The notes: generated by a model not told the origin, from the letters alone. 64,000 nucleotides of DNA from an uncultured Clostridia bacterium (GCA_945928865.1 CAMENZ010000004.1:1-64000), one strand, 5' to 3'; positions 32,152 to 42,591 are shown, counted from the stretch's first letter. A program made the numbers and translations.

Positions 32152-33226
32152 TGTATTCGCCCTCCTTGTCCAATTTATCAGCCATATCCACCTGTTTATT
32201 GGGGAACATATGACTATAATCCATTAACACCTTTATGCTTTCATGCCCTGTTCTCGCTGCAATATCTACCGGTGTAAAGCCCATTTCTATAAGCAGCGAT
32301 ATATGACTGTGTCTTAGTGCATGAAGTTTTATTTTCTTTACGCCCGACTTTTTTATTCCTCTTTCCATTTCCTTATTGAAATATGTTTTGCATTTAGGGA
32401 AAATCTGCTCATCCTCTGAAAAGTACCCGATTTTAAGGAAGTAATCCTGTAGCTCTCTGATTAGGAAATCAGGAAGCATTATTGTTCTCTTACTTTTAGG
32501 TGTTTTCGGGTCTGTTATAACTTCTTCTCCGTTAATTCTCTGAGCTGATTTACTGATTCGCATTGTCTTTTTATCAAAGTCAAAATCCCCTTTTGTCAAT
32601 GCTCTGAGTTCTCCTAAACGAATCCCTGTCCAATAAAGAATTTCAAAAGCATAAAATGAAATATCCTTATCTTTAACAGCTTCAATAAATTGCAGATATT
32701 CATCTTTAGTCCAGAATTCCACTTCCTCATCACTCTTTTGCTTTCCGATTCTGCCTGTAACCTTACAAGGATTTTGTCTTAGTCCGTAATACTTAACGGC
32801 ATGGTTGAACATACAGCTTAGCTGTGCGTGAATTGACTTAAGATAAGTTGGCTTATAGGCTTCCCCTTCCGCATTTTCAATATTTAGAAGCACATTGTGC
32901 CATTTCTTAACTACCACAGGTTTTATTTCGCTTACTTTCATTCCTGTAAAAAACGGCAGTATTTTTGTCCTAATCATGTGTTCTTTTGTCATCCATGTAT
33001 TAAGACGAATAGTTCCTATAACATCGGCTTTATAGAGTTCAAAGTAATCCTCAAAAAGCATATTGAGTGAACCGGACATCTTTACCGTGAAATTTCTCTC
33101 GTAAGTAATTGCCTCTTTCTTTGTTTCAAAGCCTCTTTTCAGCTTCTTCCTGCTTTGTCCATCCCAATCCTTGTAATAGAACGAAACGAACCATTTTCCA
33201 TTTTTTTCGTCCTTATATGCAGGCAT
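32123..33226 (-). CDS. int: Tyrosine-type site-specific integrase
   Basis: A 367-aa integrase. Residues 1-50 are an AP2-like arm-binding region (WFVSFYYKDWDGQSRKKL), 55-150 the core-binding domain, then the catalytic domain with Arg in WTGIRLGELRALTKGDFD, HALRHSHISLLIEMG, HES in ARTGHESI, and the nucleophile Tyr in VLMDYSHM. It shares one base with the excisionase stop/start, so they are co-expressed. It should act on the 22-bp sites at 19577 and 36735. Confidence 0.93.
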   Translation of the reverse strand: MPAYKDEKNGKWFVSFYYKDWDGQSRKKLKRGFETKKEAITYERNFTVKMSGSLNMLFEDYFELYKADVIGTIRLNTWMTKEHMIRTKILPFFTGMKVSEIKPVVVKKWHNVLLNIENAEGEAYKPTYLKSIHAQLSCMFNHAVKYYGLRQNPCKVTGRIGKQKSDEEVEFWTKDEYLQFIEAVKDKDISFYAFEILYWTGIRLGELRALTKGDFDFDKKTMRISKSAQRINGEEVITDPKTPKSKRTIMLPDFLIRELQDYFLKIGYFSEDEQIFPKCKTYFNKEMERGIKKSGVKKIKLHALRHSHISLLIEMGFTPVDIAARTGHESIKVLMDYSHMFPNKQVDMADKLDKEGEYSESTEISKL

Positions 33227-33411
33227 TATTCTCCCTCCTTTGATTTGTATATTTGTTCCATAAAATATTTCTTATTGATTCTTCCCCTTAGGATAAGAAA
33301 GCCGTGTTCAGCCAGCTGCTTATTCATATCACGAATGATTTTATAAGCCTGCTGCTGCGATATATTTAGTAAATCGGCAACTTCATTTGAAGTAAGAAAT
33401 AATTTCTCCAT
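33226..33411 (-). CDS. xis: Excisionase-type helix-turn-helix protein
   Basis: A 61-aa MerR-like/Xis-type DNA-binding protein (FLTSNEVADLLNISQQQAYK, then RINKKYFMEQIY). Such proteins bend att DNA and bias the adjacent integrase to excision. ATG at 33411 with GGAGGAAAG upstream. It is first in the int operon and probably repressed by the divergent XRE protein. Confidence 0.8.
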   Translation of the reverse strand: MEKLFLTSNEVADLLNISQQQAYKIIRDMNKQLAEHGFLILRGRINKKYFMEQIYKSKEGE

Positions 33412-33433
33412 CGTACTTTCCTCCTTTCTTTTC

Positions 33434-33451
33434 AGAAACTTATTTGTTTCT
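33434..33451. promoter_or_regulatory. Operator palindrome of the int/xis region
   Basis: AGAAAC-N6-GTTTCT. Its inner 14 bases equal 12227-12240. Further GTTTCT/AGAAAC half sites lie at 33483-33488, overlapping the -35, and near 33558-33563. Confidence 0.7.
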
Positions 33452-33464
33452 GTTTCTATTTTAG

Positions 33465-33493
33465 ATTATAAGTAGCTTTTTTGTTTCTGTCAA
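33465..33493 (-). promoter_or_regulatory. Promoter of the xis-int operon
   Basis: Perfect TTGACA-N17-TATAAT on the minus strand, with operator-like half sites on and around it. Confidence 0.8.
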
Positions 33494-33520
33494 TACTTTT
33501 TTCTAAATTTTATTTTTCTA

Positions 33521-33549
33521 TTGTATTTTTTCTTATTTTCGATTATATT
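33521..33549 (+). promoter_or_regulatory. Promoter of the XRE repressor gene
   Basis: TTGTAT-N17-TATATT on the + strand, ending about 42 bases before the TTG start at 33591. Confidence 0.6.
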
Positions 33550-33590
33550 ATTAAAAGAGAAACAAATTTGCTCCTAAGGAGGTGTTAAAA

Positions 33591-34127
33591 TTGAGTTTGG
33601 GTAAAATAATTAAGAAGTTCCGTGAATTACGGAGAATTACTCAAAAGGCATTAGGAGACAGAACACATTTAGATGATGTCAGAATCAGACAATATGAGCT
33701 TGATATTCGTACTCCTAAAGATGATGTCTTAGAAAATATTTCCGCTGCACTCCATGTAAATAAAGACTATTTGAAAGAACCTGCCTATCCGTACACAGAG
33801 CATGACCTTATGCGATTCTTGTTTAAGCTGGATGACAGTATTGAGGTTAATATAAGACAGGTTATTATGAATGACGAAGATCCCGCATATACTACCACAG
33901 GTATATATTTCGGCAGCGAAGCTATTCTCAGAATCCGTAATATGCTTGAACAGTGGCAGGAAATGAAAGAAAAATATGAGAATAACGAAATTACAAAAGA
34001 GGCATTGCAGGATTGGAAAGCAAACTATCCCGATAGCTTGAAAAAAGATTATGTTCCTTTTGAAGAAAGTAATCTCAAACGCTTTAATAACGCCATGTCA
34101 GTCAAAGTCCCACCGGAAATAAAATAG
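33591..34127 (+). CDS. XRE-family repressor of the integrated element
   Basis: A 178-aa protein with an N-terminal helix-turn-helix (GKIIKKFRELRRITQKALGD, recognition near VRIRQYELDIRTPKDD) and a C-terminal domain with LRIRNMLEQWQEMKEKYEN. TTG start at 33591, eight bases after AAGGAGG. Divergent to xis-int across an operator-rich spacer, it is the likely switch keeping the element integrated. It is paralogous to the protein at 12388-12915. Confidence 0.85.
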   Translation: MSLGKIIKKFRELRRITQKALGDRTHLDDVRIRQYELDIRTPKDDVLENISAALHVNKDYLKEPAYPYTEHDLMRFLFKLDDSIEVNIRQVIMNDEDPAYTTTGIYFGSEAILRIRNMLEQWQEMKEKYENNEITKEALQDWKANYPDSLKKDYVPFEESNLKRFNNAMSVKVPPEIK

Positions 34128-34252
34128 GCACAGAAAAAACACATAGCTGAAAGATTTTACTCTTCAAGCCATATGCTTTTGTGTTATTTGATACTTTAAG
34201 ATAAGCTAAAGATTTGAATGGATTTAAGTTAGAATATCTTAAATCCATTTTT

Positions 34253-35338
34253 TCAATTTGTATTTATAATAGGCAATCCAACTTTCAATACCTTATCAAC
34301 AAGATGATGTATATTAATTAGTTCCTCATCAACAGTAACAACCGAATATTTTGCTGATTCCCCAAATTCTCCTGCAAAATTTAACGTTTGAGCTATCAGC
34401 ATTCCAAATTCATGTATGTGAATACCATGAGGCAAATCACAATCTATTAGAAGAATACTACCCATATCGCTTCCTGAGAAATCAAGAGTTATATCTTGAG
34501 CAAAAATCTTATAAAATTTGCTCACAACTGTGGAAACATCTTTTTCGATACTAATTATATTATCATTATTCAAAACAAACAAATCAATACCGCAAATTGC
34601 CCTATATAGCAGACGGCAAGAAATCTTTAACGAATTCTTCAATGCTAACATCAATACCGAAAACGCAAACATCACATCAGTAATATCATCCAGTTTTGTG
34701 TGCAACTTCATCGAAAAATCTTTTATATCCTTAGAAATTTCTTCTCCAAGGCTTTGATTAATTTCTTTTTCTAATATACTAACTAACCCACGCATAGCAT
34801 CAATATCAATTTTTTTGAACATTTTTATAAAATTAGCATCCATAAGAACTTTATAGACTCTACCATTCTTGAACGCTGATATTGCAGGAATTAACTCCTC
34901 ATCTGAGAGTAGTGTGCTTACATTTTCTGAAACACTGACTTCTTTATATAGAAAATACGGATTCATTGAATCTGCTACTTCATTTGATTCAGAAGCAATT
35001 TCAGACAAACATAAATCAATAAATCGAGTAAGCGTTTTATGTCCTTGCTCAATCAATATTCTTTCTGTTGATGACAAATGCTCTACATTGAAAAAATTGG
35101 GGATATCTATTTTTTCAATGTTTTCATCAAGAAATATAAAACCATGAAATTCAGTATTACTATGTTTTGCCATATAAGCAAAATCATTACGGGAATCTGT
35201 AAACTTTTCACCAATTTCATTTGATTCTATAACAACTGACATGTCATAAATCATTTTTCTTATTTTTTGCGAAGCTTCATCCTTTTGAAGCTTTTTACAT
35301 AACTTAAATACTTCTGTTCTAAAATTTGTTGACATCAT
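34253..35338 (-). CDS. Unrecognised 361-aa protein, paired with a YaaC-like gene
   Basis: A mostly helical acidic protein with no signal peptide. Residues about 215-250 are hydrophobic (VMFAFSVLMLALKNSLKISC) but not clearly membrane-spanning. The C-terminal third has strand-rich segments (MGSILLIDCDLPHGIHIHEF) with a His-rich turn. It follows the YaaC-family gene by 33 bases in the same direction and both lie between the repressor and the right att site, a typical cargo position. No family recognised; a defence role is possible from context only. Confidence 0.5.
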   Translation of the reverse strand: MMSTNFRTEVFKLCKKLQKDEASQKIRKMIYDMSVVIESNEIGEKFTDSRNDFAYMAKHSNTEFHGFIFLDENIEKIDIPNFFNVEHLSSTERILIEQGHKTLTRFIDLCLSEIASESNEVADSMNPYFLYKEVSVSENVSTLLSDEELIPAISAFKNGRVYKVLMDANFIKMFKKIDIDAMRGLVSILEKEINQSLGEEISKDIKDFSMKLHTKLDDITDVMFAFSVLMLALKNSLKISCRLLYRAICGIDLFVLNNDNIISIEKDVSTVVSKFYKIFAQDITLDFSGSDMGSILLIDCDLPHGIHIHEFGMLIAQTLNFAGEFGESAKYSVVTVDEELINIHHLVDKVLKVGLPIINTN

Positions 35339-35371
35339 TTTATCTCCTAAATTATTATATAGAAAGAAATT

Positions 35372-36478
35372 TTATCTTTTCTCTTTAAAGTCAATGTGTT
35401 GTTTCTCCAATTCATTCTGCACTTTTCTTTCAATCATCTCTTGCACCTGATGTTCACCTACTAATTTAACAGTATCAGTTGCTGTATATCTGCTCGAACT
35501 ATACTGTATAGTATTTTCTAAAAGATTATTAAGTACATAATTAGGAACGAGCCTTCTTGCATAGAACATAAATTTTTCAATTAAAAGTTTTTCACCAGTT
35601 ATATCCTTAAGCACAAAAGGGCTCCAACGTTCCGGGAAATAACGGCATAGTGAAGATAATGCAAATAAACTGATGTATATATTAAGTAATGTTGGGATAG
35701 TTATCAATTTGCTATTTTTTATATGCCCTGCCTGTAAATATGGTTGTCCAGAATAGGATTGTTTACTGATATCCTCACCTGTCAATTTATGGCGAAGGAC
35801 AAAATATTCTTTGCCCGTTTTGAAGTCTGTAGCAGAAGTAAAGCGCAAATATGATTTTTCAAACCCTTCAACTTTTTTCAATAGTTCAATCAAATGATCC
35901 TTGTTTTCTTCCGAAAAATATATTTTTTCAGCCTTTCCATCTGGAGTATTAAAAATATCAAGCATAATAGTACAGCCAGTTTGTAGATCATAGCATTGTG
36001 TAAAGTCAGATTGTATTTCTGCAATCGAATCTAAAAACTCTCTCAAACTCCAATCACCAAATCCTGTTAAGTCAGAAGTAACACCTATCGCTCTTGCAAT
36101 TACATGAACTCCACCATCTACTGGACTAAGAAATCTGATTTTCGTGTCTGCAATGAAATTCATTTGATCAGGAATGAAAATCTTCATTCCATGGTTACTA
36201 ATCTTATTGATACTGCCACTTAAAAGGTTAACCATTCCATAAAGAAGATTTGTTGAGCCATAATATAATAGTAATGGTGAAATTTGAAGATTATCTTCTT
36301 TAGCAGCCTTATAGTATTCATTTGCTTGTAAAAACGAACCTGCGATGCAATTTATAGTATCTTCGTCTACCTCATGCCCCTTTTTTGCTAAATACCGTTT
36401 TATATTAGCCTCATATGTAAATTGTAATAATTCTCTCCAAAGATCATTTTCGGGGTTTTCAGAAAAAATTATAGTCAT
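35372..36478 (-). CDS. YaaC-family protein
   Basis: A 368-aa protein. Residues about 55-100 match YaaC: ANEYYKAAKEDNLQISPLLL, YYGSTNLLYGMVNLLSG, then the GMKIF strand. The rest has the family's alternating helices up to a charged C-terminus. YaaC proteins occur as host genes in Bacillus and as island genes; the function is unknown. Start ATG at 36478 follows GGAAGGTGAG. It forms a two-gene unit with the 361-aa gene downstream. Confidence 0.65.
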   Translation of the reverse strand: MTIIFSENPENDLWRELLQFTYEANIKRYLAKKGHEVDEDTINCIAGSFLQANEYYKAAKEDNLQISPLLLYYGSTNLLYGMVNLLSGSINKISNHGMKIFIPDQMNFIADTKIRFLSPVDGGVHVIARAIGVTSDLTGFGDWSLREFLDSIAEIQSDFTQCYDLQTGCTIMLDIFNTPDGKAEKIYFSEENKDHLIELLKKVEGFEKSYLRFTSATDFKTGKEYFVLRHKLTGEDISKQSYSGQPYLQAGHIKNSKLITIPTLLNIYISLFALSSLCRYFPERWSPFVLKDITGEKLLIEKFMFYARRLVPNYVLNNLLENTIQYSSSRYTATDTVKLVGEHQVQEMIERKVQNELEKQHIDFKEKR

Positions 36479-36650
36479 AGAATCTCACCTTCCCATTTAT
36501 TATACATTATCCGTAAATTTCGTAATAGTACATCACAACAAATGTAATACATATCTTGTATATAAGTCCACAATAACAAAAATATTTCATTTATGCATAC
36601 ATGTAACTATTCTAAAACAAAAGCCAATTTACCATTTATAATTTTCAACA

Positions 36651-36682
36651 AAAGCCTCCCACCAAAATGATGGAAGGCTTTC
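36651..36682. terminator. Bidirectional terminator at the element's right end
   Basis: AAAGCCTCCCA pairs with TGGAAGGCTTT (one mismatch), with T-rich sequence on either side. It separates the cargo genes from the guaA region. Confidence 0.65.
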
Positions 36683-36734
36683 TAAAATTTTTACCTAAAT
36701 TCAACAACTCCCTTTCAGACCTGCTTTTTCTTAC

Positions 36735-36756
36735 TTTTAGTATCAAAACAGTATCA
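36735..36756. other. Putative attR, 22-bp direct repeat
   Basis: Exact copy of 19577-19598, 80 bases from the guaA stop codon. The rest of the 36479-36835 gap is AT-rich and contains only the terminator. Confidence 0.65.
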
Positions 36757-36835
36757 TTTAGAGAATTTTACTACATCAAAACCGCTCAACTCCTGTATTT
36801 TTAAGCCTTTTGTAACAGTAACATATTTGCTTCTA

Positions 36836-38419
36836 CTACTCCCACTCTATCGTTCCCGGCGGTTTGCCTGTCAAGTCATAAATTACACGGTTGACGTGTT
36901 GAACTTCATTTATAATCTTTGTTGTAACCTTGGAAAGTAATTCCCATGGCAAGTTAGCCGCCTCTGCGGTCATAAAGTCCGATGTTGTTACAGCTCTTAA
37001 GGCTACTGCATAGTCATAGGTTCTAAAGTCTCCCATAACTCCCACAGAGCGCATATTTGTAAGGGCTGCGAAGTACTGATTCGGTTCTTCCATCTTTCCT
37101 TCTGCCACAAAATCCGCCACGCAGGCTCTATATATCGCATCAGCTTCCTGAACTATCTTCACCTTTTCTTCAGTCACTTCCCCGATTATCCTGATTCCTA
37201 ATCCGGGTCCCGGGAAAGGCTGTCTAAATACCAAATGTTCCGGCAACCCCAGCTCTAAACCGCAGGCTCTAACCTCATCTTTAAATAACATTCTAAGGGG
37301 TTCTATAATTTCCTTAAAATCTACAAAATCCGGCAATCCCCCTACATTATGATGAGATTTAATTACGGCAGATTTTCCTAGACCACTTTCAATAACATCC
37401 GGATAAATAGTGCCTTGAACTAAGAAGTCAACTCTACCTATTTTCTTCGCTTCCTCTTCAAAGACACGAATAAATTCTTCTCCGATGATTTTGCGTTTTG
37501 ATTCAGGGTCTGTAACGCCCTTTAATGCATCATAGAATCTTTGCTGTGCATTTACACGAATGAAATTAAGGTCATAAGCACCTTCCGGTCCGAAGATTGC
37601 TTCTACCTGGTCTCCCTCATCTTTCCTTAAAAGTCCATGGTCTACGAAAACACAGGTTAACTGCTTACCTACTGCCTTTGAAAGAAGCACTGCTGCCACA
37701 GAAGAATCGACTCCTCCTGAAAGTGCGCAGAGAACTTTGCCATCCCCTACCTTTTCACGAATAGATGTGATGGTGCTTTCTACGAAAGAGTCCATTTTCC
37801 ATTCACCCTTACAACCGCAAACTCCTAAAACGAAGTTTTCAAATACGGTTTTGCCCTCTTTTGAGTGCATTACTTCAGGGTGAAATTGGAAGGCATAAAA
37901 ACCTTTTTCAGCATTTTCCATAGCTGCTACAGGACAAACCGGTGTATGTGCGGTGATTTTAAAATTTTCAGGTACTTCCTGAATATAGTCAGTATGGCTC
38001 ATCCAGAACACTGAAGTATTAGCTAAATCACTGCCTGTAACAGATTTTGGACCTAAACCAACTCCGGCTAAAATTCCCATACCACCGTCTAAAGTAACTT
38101 CTGTATGACCATATTCACTTACAGGTGCTGTCGCAACCTTCCCTCCTAATTGGTGTGCCATAAGTTGAGCCCCATAGCAAATACCTAAAACAGGAATACC
38201 CAATTTATATATTTCCAAATCCGCCTGTGGAGAATCCTCTCCATAAACGCTGTTAGGTCCTCCTGTAAAAATAATGCCGGAAGGAGCCATTTTCTTTATA
38301 TCGTCAATTGACAATGTATAAGGATGTACCTCACAATATACATTACATTCACGGACTCTGCGAGCAATAAGTTGATTATATTGTCCGCCAAAATCTAAAA
38401 CTAAAATATTTTCTCTCAT
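36836..38419 (-). CDS. guaA: GMP synthase (glutamine-hydrolysing)
   Basis: A 527-aa two-domain enzyme converting XMP to GMP. The class I glutaminase domain has [17 protein letters not shown] with the catalytic Cys and [10 protein letters not shown] with the catalytic His. The ATP-pyrophosphatase domain has the P-loop [13 protein letters not shown]. The C-terminus ends KPPGTIEWE, as in the family. It forms an operon with guaB (17-base gap). Its 3' end is the flank of the integrated element; guaA is a known integration hotspot for islands. Confidence 0.97.
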   Translation of the reverse strand: MRENILVLDFGGQYNQLIARRVRECNVYCEVHPYTLSIDDIKKMAPSGIIFTGGPNSVYGEDSPQADLEIYKLGIPVLGICYGAQLMAHQLGGKVATAPVSEYGHTEVTLDGGMGILAGVGLGPKSVTGSDLANTSVFWMSHTDYIQEVPENFKITAHTPVCPVAAMENAEKGFYAFQFHPEVMHSKEGKTVFENFVLGVCGCKGEWKMDSFVESTITSIREKVGDGKVLCALSGGVDSSVAAVLLSKAVGKQLTCVFVDHGLLRKDEGDQVEAIFGPEGAYDLNFIRVNAQQRFYDALKGVTDPESKRKIIGEEFIRVFEEEAKKIGRVDFLVQGTIYPDVIESGLGKSAVIKSHHNVGGLPDFVDFKEIIEPLRMLFKDEVRACGLELGLPEHLVFRQPFPGPGLGIRIIGEVTEEKVKIVQEADAIYRACVADFVAEGKMEEPNQYFAALTNMRSVGVMGDFRTYDYAVALRAVTTSDFMTAEAANLPWELLSKVTTKIINEVQHVNRVIYDLTGKPPGTIEWE

Positions 38420-38436
38420 TTATTTTCCTCTAAAAT

Positions 38437-39945
38437 CTATTTTATCACATTAGCACTTGCATCTTTTAAAATAACATCATGGGCACCACCTTCTACGATG
38501 GAAGTTGCAGATACTAATGTAAGTTTAGCCTTTTCCTGAAGTTCCTTTATGGACAAAGCACCACAGTTACACATGGTAGATTTAACCTTAGTTAAAGAAA
38601 CTCCTACATTATCGTGAAGTGAACCTGCATAAGGTACATAGGAATCCACACCTTCTTCAAACTTCATTCTAGGGTCTCCACCTAAGTCATATCTCTGCCA
38701 GTTTCTAGCACGATTAGAACCTTCGCCCCAATATTCCTTAACATAATTACCGTTTAAGTTAACCTTATTAGTTGGAGATTCATCAAATCTGGCAAAATAT
38801 CTACCGAGCATAATGAAATCCGCTCCCATAGCTAATGCTAAAGTCATGTGATGATCATAAACGATACCACCATCAGAGCAAATTGGAATATACACTCCTG
38901 TTTCTTCAAAGTATTCATCTCTAGCCTTTGCCACATCTATTACAGCAGAAGCCTGTCCTCTTCCGATGCCCTTTTGTTCACGGGTTATACAGATAGAGCC
39001 TCCACCTATTCCTATTTTAACAAAATCCGCCCCTGCATCAGCTAGATATCTAAAACCTTCTCCATCGACTACATTACCTGCACCTATTTTTACAGAATCT
39101 CCGTATTTACTGCGAATCCAAGCTATAGTTTCACCCTGCCACTCAGAATATCCTTCAGAAGAGTCAATACACAAAATATCCGCTCCTGCTTCAATTAAAG
39201 CCGGAACTCTCACTTCAAAATCTCTAGTGTTAACCCCTGCACCTACAATATATCGCTTATGTTCATCTAAGAGTTCGTTAGGATTAGACTTATGAGAATC
39301 ATAGTCCTTTCTAAATACGAAATGAGTTAATCTCTGATTTTCATCTATAATAGGAAGAGCATTCAGCTTATTTTCCCATAGGATATCATTAGCTTCAGAA
39401 AGTGTAACCCCTGTTTTTCCATAAATCAGTTTATCAAAAGGAGTCATAAATTCAGAAATCTTAGTATCCATACTCATTCTGGAAACTCTGTAATCTCTGG
39501 AAGTTACTATACCTAAAATCTTTCCCTCTGAAGTTCCATCTTCTGTAATAGCAATAGTACCATGACCTTTTAAAGCCTTAAGTTCTATTACATCTTTTAA
39601 AGTCTGTTCCGGTCTAAGATTAGAATCGCTAACTACAAATCCTGCCTTATGATCCTTAACCCTGCGTACCATTGCCGCCTGATTTTCCACCGTCTGTGAG
39701 CCAAAAATAAAAGAAATTCCACCTTCTTTAGCAAGTGCCACAGCCATATTATCATCAGATACCGCCTGCATTACCGCTGAAACTAATGGAATATTCATAG
39801 TGATTTCCGGTTCTTCGCCCTTCTTAAATTTCGTAATAGGTGTTCTCAAAGAAACATTGTCAACTGTATGCTCTTTTCCGGTATAACCCGGTACTAAAAG
39901 GTATTCGTTGAAAGTTCTTGATGGTTCATTAAAATAGTACGCCAT
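38437..39945 (-). CDS. guaB: IMP dehydrogenase
   Basis: A 502-aa TIM-barrel enzyme oxidising IMP to XMP, upstream of guaA. Two CBS domains are inserted at about 110-225 ([31 protein letters not shown]). The active-site loop is [16 protein letters not shown] with the catalytic Cys, and [20 protein letters not shown] binds phosphate. It belongs to the clade starting with [18 protein letters not shown], which differs from the B. subtilis type. Confidence 0.95.
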   Translation of the reverse strand: MAYYFNEPSRTFNEYLLVPGYTGKEHTVDNVSLRTPITKFKKGEEPEITMNIPLVSAVMQAVSDDNMAVALAKEGGISFIFGSQTVENQAAMVRRVKDHKAGFVVSDSNLRPEQTLKDVIELKALKGHGTIAITEDGTSEGKILGIVTSRDYRVSRMSMDTKISEFMTPFDKLIYGKTGVTLSEANDILWENKLNALPIIDENQRLTHFVFRKDYDSHKSNPNELLDEHKRYIVGAGVNTRDFEVRVPALIEAGADILCIDSSEGYSEWQGETIAWIRSKYGDSVKIGAGNVVDGEGFRYLADAGADFVKIGIGGGSICITREQKGIGRGQASAVIDVAKARDEYFEETGVYIPICSDGGIVYDHHMTLALAMGADFIMLGRYFARFDESPTNKVNLNGNYVKEYWGEGSNRARNWQRYDLGGDPRMKFEEGVDSYVPYAGSLHDNVGVSLTKVKSTMCNCGALSIKELQEKAKLTLVSATSIVEGGAHDVILKDASANVIK

Positions 39946-39989
39946 ATTTATTACTCCTCTTTACTCTAAATTAAACAACATTTTTCAAT

Positions 39990-40018
39990 ATTATATGACA
40001 AAACCTATGAGGTTTCAA
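39990..40018 (-). promoter_or_regulatory. Promoter of guaB-guaA
   Basis: TTGAAA-N17-TATAAT on the minus strand, about 45 bases before the guaB start. No purine riboswitch is visible in the 142-base gap. Confidence 0.7.
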
Positions 40019-40087
40019 GGGATTTTACTGGATTATTTTGAAAAATTATGATAGAATTTCTTTTGTATTATCTAAAAGGAGAAACCT

Positions 40088-41245
40088 ATGAATTTAGTTA
40101 AAAAATTAATAAATATTTCAAAATCCACACTACCAATATTTCTAATATCAGCATTAGTCTTAAGCTCCGCAAACTTGGCTTTGGCAGAAAAAAAAGTAAC
40201 CGAAAATGCTAAAAAATCCGAACCTTCTGAAACCCTGACCATAATGATGACAGGAGATTTAATGTGTAAAGGAGCTCAGCAGCAGGCAGCATATAACGGA
40301 AAGACCTATGATTTTACCCCTACTTTTAAGTATGTAAAACCCATCTTCGACAAGGCAGATTTTGTCGTAGGTAATTTAGAAACAGTAGTCAGCGAAACTT
40401 TACCATATTCTAAGGATAAAGCAACTCTACAAGGCAGACCCTACCTAAATGTTTCTAAAGACTGGCTGACAGCTTTAAAATGGGCAGGTTTTAATGGTTT
40501 AGTTATGGCAAATAATCATTGTACAGATGGTGGAAAAATAGGAATTTTTGAAACCATAGATGCAGTAGATAAAGAAGGTTTTCTCAGAACGGGACTTTTC
40601 AAATCTAAGGAAGAACCTAGATATATGATTTTAGAAAAAGGTTCTTTCAAAATCGGAGTTCTAGCTTATGCCACTTATTTCAATCGTAAGGAGCACTTTA
40701 TTTCTGCAGAAGAAAAGGAAACTTATCTCAATCTCTTCGATAGAAGCAAATTAGCTAATGATATTAAAACTCTAAAAGAGGCAGGTGCCGACTATATAAT
40801 CGCTTGGAACCACTTAGGAACTGAATATTCACAGGTTCCGGCTAAAAGACAAAAGGTTGCCGCAAGAATTATGGCAGATGCAGGAGTAGATTATATACTC
40901 GACTCTCATCCTCATGTACTACAGAAATATGATGTAGTTTATGATGGTTATAGACCCGTTCCGATAATTTACTCTATGGGAAATTTCACTTCCTCTATGC
41001 CCGTAGATTTAACTAAGGAAACCATGATTCTGTCCTTAACCCTTAAAAAAACTTCATCAGGAAAAATAAAAATAGCAAGGCAGAAATACTATCCTTGCTA
41101 TATTATGGATGAATATAAGGGGGATTCCTTTGTGGTTCTCCCCGAAGATCCTGCCTTTAACGGCAATGCCTATATACCAAAATCTCTAAAGAAGAAATTT
41201 GATCATATAAGAAAAATCATCGGTAAACTTACTATACCTAACTAA
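40088..41245 (+). CDS. CapA-family secreted metallophosphatase-like protein
   Basis: A 385-aa protein with a signal peptide (hydrophobic 14-30, cleavage after LALA). The mature part is a CapA/PgsA-type calcineurin-like domain: MTGDLMCKG, VVGNLETVVS, MANNHCTDGG, AWNHLG and LDSHPHVLQK supply the metal ligands. The family is linked to poly-gamma-glutamate capsule formation, though many clostridial copies stand alone and their substrate is unknown. No pgsBC genes are nearby. AAAAGGAG precedes the start. Confidence 0.85.
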   Translation: MNLVKKLINISKSTLPIFLISALVLSSANLALAEKKVTENAKKSEPSETLTIMMTGDLMCKGAQQQAAYNGKTYDFTPTFKYVKPIFDKADFVVGNLETVVSETLPYSKDKATLQGRPYLNVSKDWLTALKWAGFNGLVMANNHCTDGGKIGIFETIDAVDKEGFLRTGLFKSKEEPRYMILEKGSFKIGVLAYATYFNRKEHFISAEEKETYLNLFDRSKLANDIKTLKEAGADYIIAWNHLGTEYSQVPAKRQKVAARIMADAGVDYILDSHPHVLQKYDVVYDGYRPVPIIYSMGNFTSSMPVDLTKETMILSLTLKKTSSGKIKIARQKYYPCYIMDEYKGDSFVVLPEDPAFNGNAYIPKSLKKKFDHIRKIIGKLTIPN

Positions 41246-41249
41246 AATC

Positions 41250-42395
41250 CTATAGACCTGCTTGCTGCTTTAAAGTTTCAGCCTTATCTGTCTTTTCCCA
41301 AGGTAAGTCAATGTCCGTTCTTCCGAAATGACCATAAGCTGCTACCTGTCTATAAATAGGTTTTCTCAAATTCAGACCTGTAATTATACCCTGTGGAGTT
41401 AAGTTAAAGTTCTTCTCCACAAGTTTTGCGATGTCTTCATCAGAAATTTTGCCGGTTCCAAAAGTATCGATTAAAATAGATACAGGCTCTGCTATACCTA
41501 TGGCATAAGCTAACTGAAGCTCTACTCTTTCAGCTAAACCTGCTGCCACAATGTTTTTAGCCACATATCTAGCTGCATAAGTAGCAGAGCGGTCTACCTT
41601 TGTAGGGTCTTTTCCTGAAAAAGCACCACCACCATGTCTTGCATATCCACCGTAAGTATCTACGATAATTTTACGACCTGTAAGTCCGGAATCCCCGTGA
41701 GGGCCTCCTATTACAAATCTACCGGTTGGGTTAACATAGTACTTAGTTTCATCATCTAAAAGTTCCGCCGGAACTATAGGTTTAATTACATATTCAATTA
41801 AATCCTTCTTAATCTGCTCCTGGGTTGCTTCCGGATCATGCTGTGTAGAAATCAACACTGTATCAATTCTCTTAACCTTATTTCCATCATACTCTACAGT
41901 TACCTGCGTCTTTCCATCAGGTCTTAAGTAAGTCAGTATACCCTCTTTTCTCACATCTGTAAGTCTTTTTGCCAGCTTATGCGCAAGAGCTATAGGCATA
42001 GGCATAAGCTCAGGAGTTTCATCACAAGCATAACCAAACATTATGCCCTGATCCCCTGCACCACCAACGGTATCATTAGTTCCCATGGCAATATCCCCTG
42101 ACTGCTCATCTAAAGCAGTTAAAATGGCACAAGTATTGCCGTCAAAACCATAATCACCCTTGTCATATCCAATATCCTTAATTACCTGTCTAGCCAAACC
42201 GGGAATATCCACATATCCCTCTGTAGTAATTTCGCCCATAATCATTGCGTAGCCTGTAGTTGCTGTAGTTTCGCAGGCAACTCTTGAATTTGGGTCCTTC
42301 TCTAAAAGCGCGTCTAAAATCGCATCTGAAATCTGGTCACAAACCTTATCAGGATGACCCTCTGTTACAGATTCTGATGTAAATAATCTTCTCAT
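41250..42395 (-). CDS. metK: S-adenosylmethionine synthetase
   Basis: A 381-aa enzyme making SAM from methionine and [56 protein letters not shown] and [16 protein letters not shown] are signature blocks. ATG at 42395 is the conserved start (MRRLFTSES) with GGAGG before it; twelve in-frame codons upstream belong to the leader. It is preceded by a SAM-I riboswitch, so expression falls when SAM is plentiful. Confidence 0.97.
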   Translation of the reverse strand: MRRLFTSESVTEGHPDKVCDQISDAILDALLEKDPNSRVACETTATTGYAMIMGEITTEGYVDIPGLARQVIKDIGYDKGDYGFDGNTCAILTALDEQSGDIAMGTNDTVGGAGDQGIMFGYACDETPELMPMPIALAHKLAKRLTDVRKEGILTYLRPDGKTQVTVEYDGNKVKRIDTVLISTQHDPEATQEQIKKDLIEYVIKPIVPAELLDDETKYYVNPTGRFVIGGPHGDSGLTGRKIIVDTYGGYARHGGGAFSGKDPTKVDRSATYAARYVAKNIVAAGLAERVELQLAYAIGIAEPVSILIDTFGTGKISDEDIAKLVEKNFNLTPQGIITGLNLRKPIYRQVAAYGHFGRTDIDLPWEKTDKAETLKQQAGL

Positions 42396-42476
42396 TTCTA
42401 TTCCTCCTCCAAAATCTACCTTACCAAACAATTTTGCCGCCTAACTTCATGTCAGTCAGCCTTTGTGAGCATATTC

Positions 42477-42537
42477 CAAAATCCGCCTGTCCAAAGCCTT
42501 TCTTAATATAAAGAAATCTCTGCAAATACAGATTTTG
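42477..42537 (-). repeat. Small palindromic intergenic element, copy 1
   Basis: The segment has inverted ends (CAAAATC and GATTTTG) and inner blocks CCTGTCCAAAGCCTTTCT. A 49-base relative lies at 61978-62026, also directly before a gene start. In the metK leader it sits between the riboswitch terminator and the ribosome site. Confidence 0.5.
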
Positions 42538-42540
42538 AAA

Positions 42541-42567
42541 CAAAAAGCCTCTCTAGAAAGAGAGGCT
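42541..42567 (-). terminator. Riboswitch-controlled terminator of metK
   Basis: AGCCTCTCT-TTCT-AGAGAGGCT followed by TTTTT on the minus strand, the expression platform of the SAM-I riboswitch. Confidence 0.9.
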
Positions 42568-42591
42568 AAAAAAATCTTATATAGATTTTAC

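Noticed and set aside
1..36835. Type IV secretion or conjugation genes
   Set aside because: None of the visible coding regions carries VirB4, VirD4 or other transfer motifs, so the element was called mobilizable rather than conjugative.
36836..38419. Disruption of guaA by the integrated element
   Set aside because: The coding sequence is full length and ends with the family's conserved C-terminus, so function should be intact.
42396..42431. Longer metK start at 42431
   Set aside because: It would add twelve codons not present in the family and would cover the GGAGG site for the conserved start.
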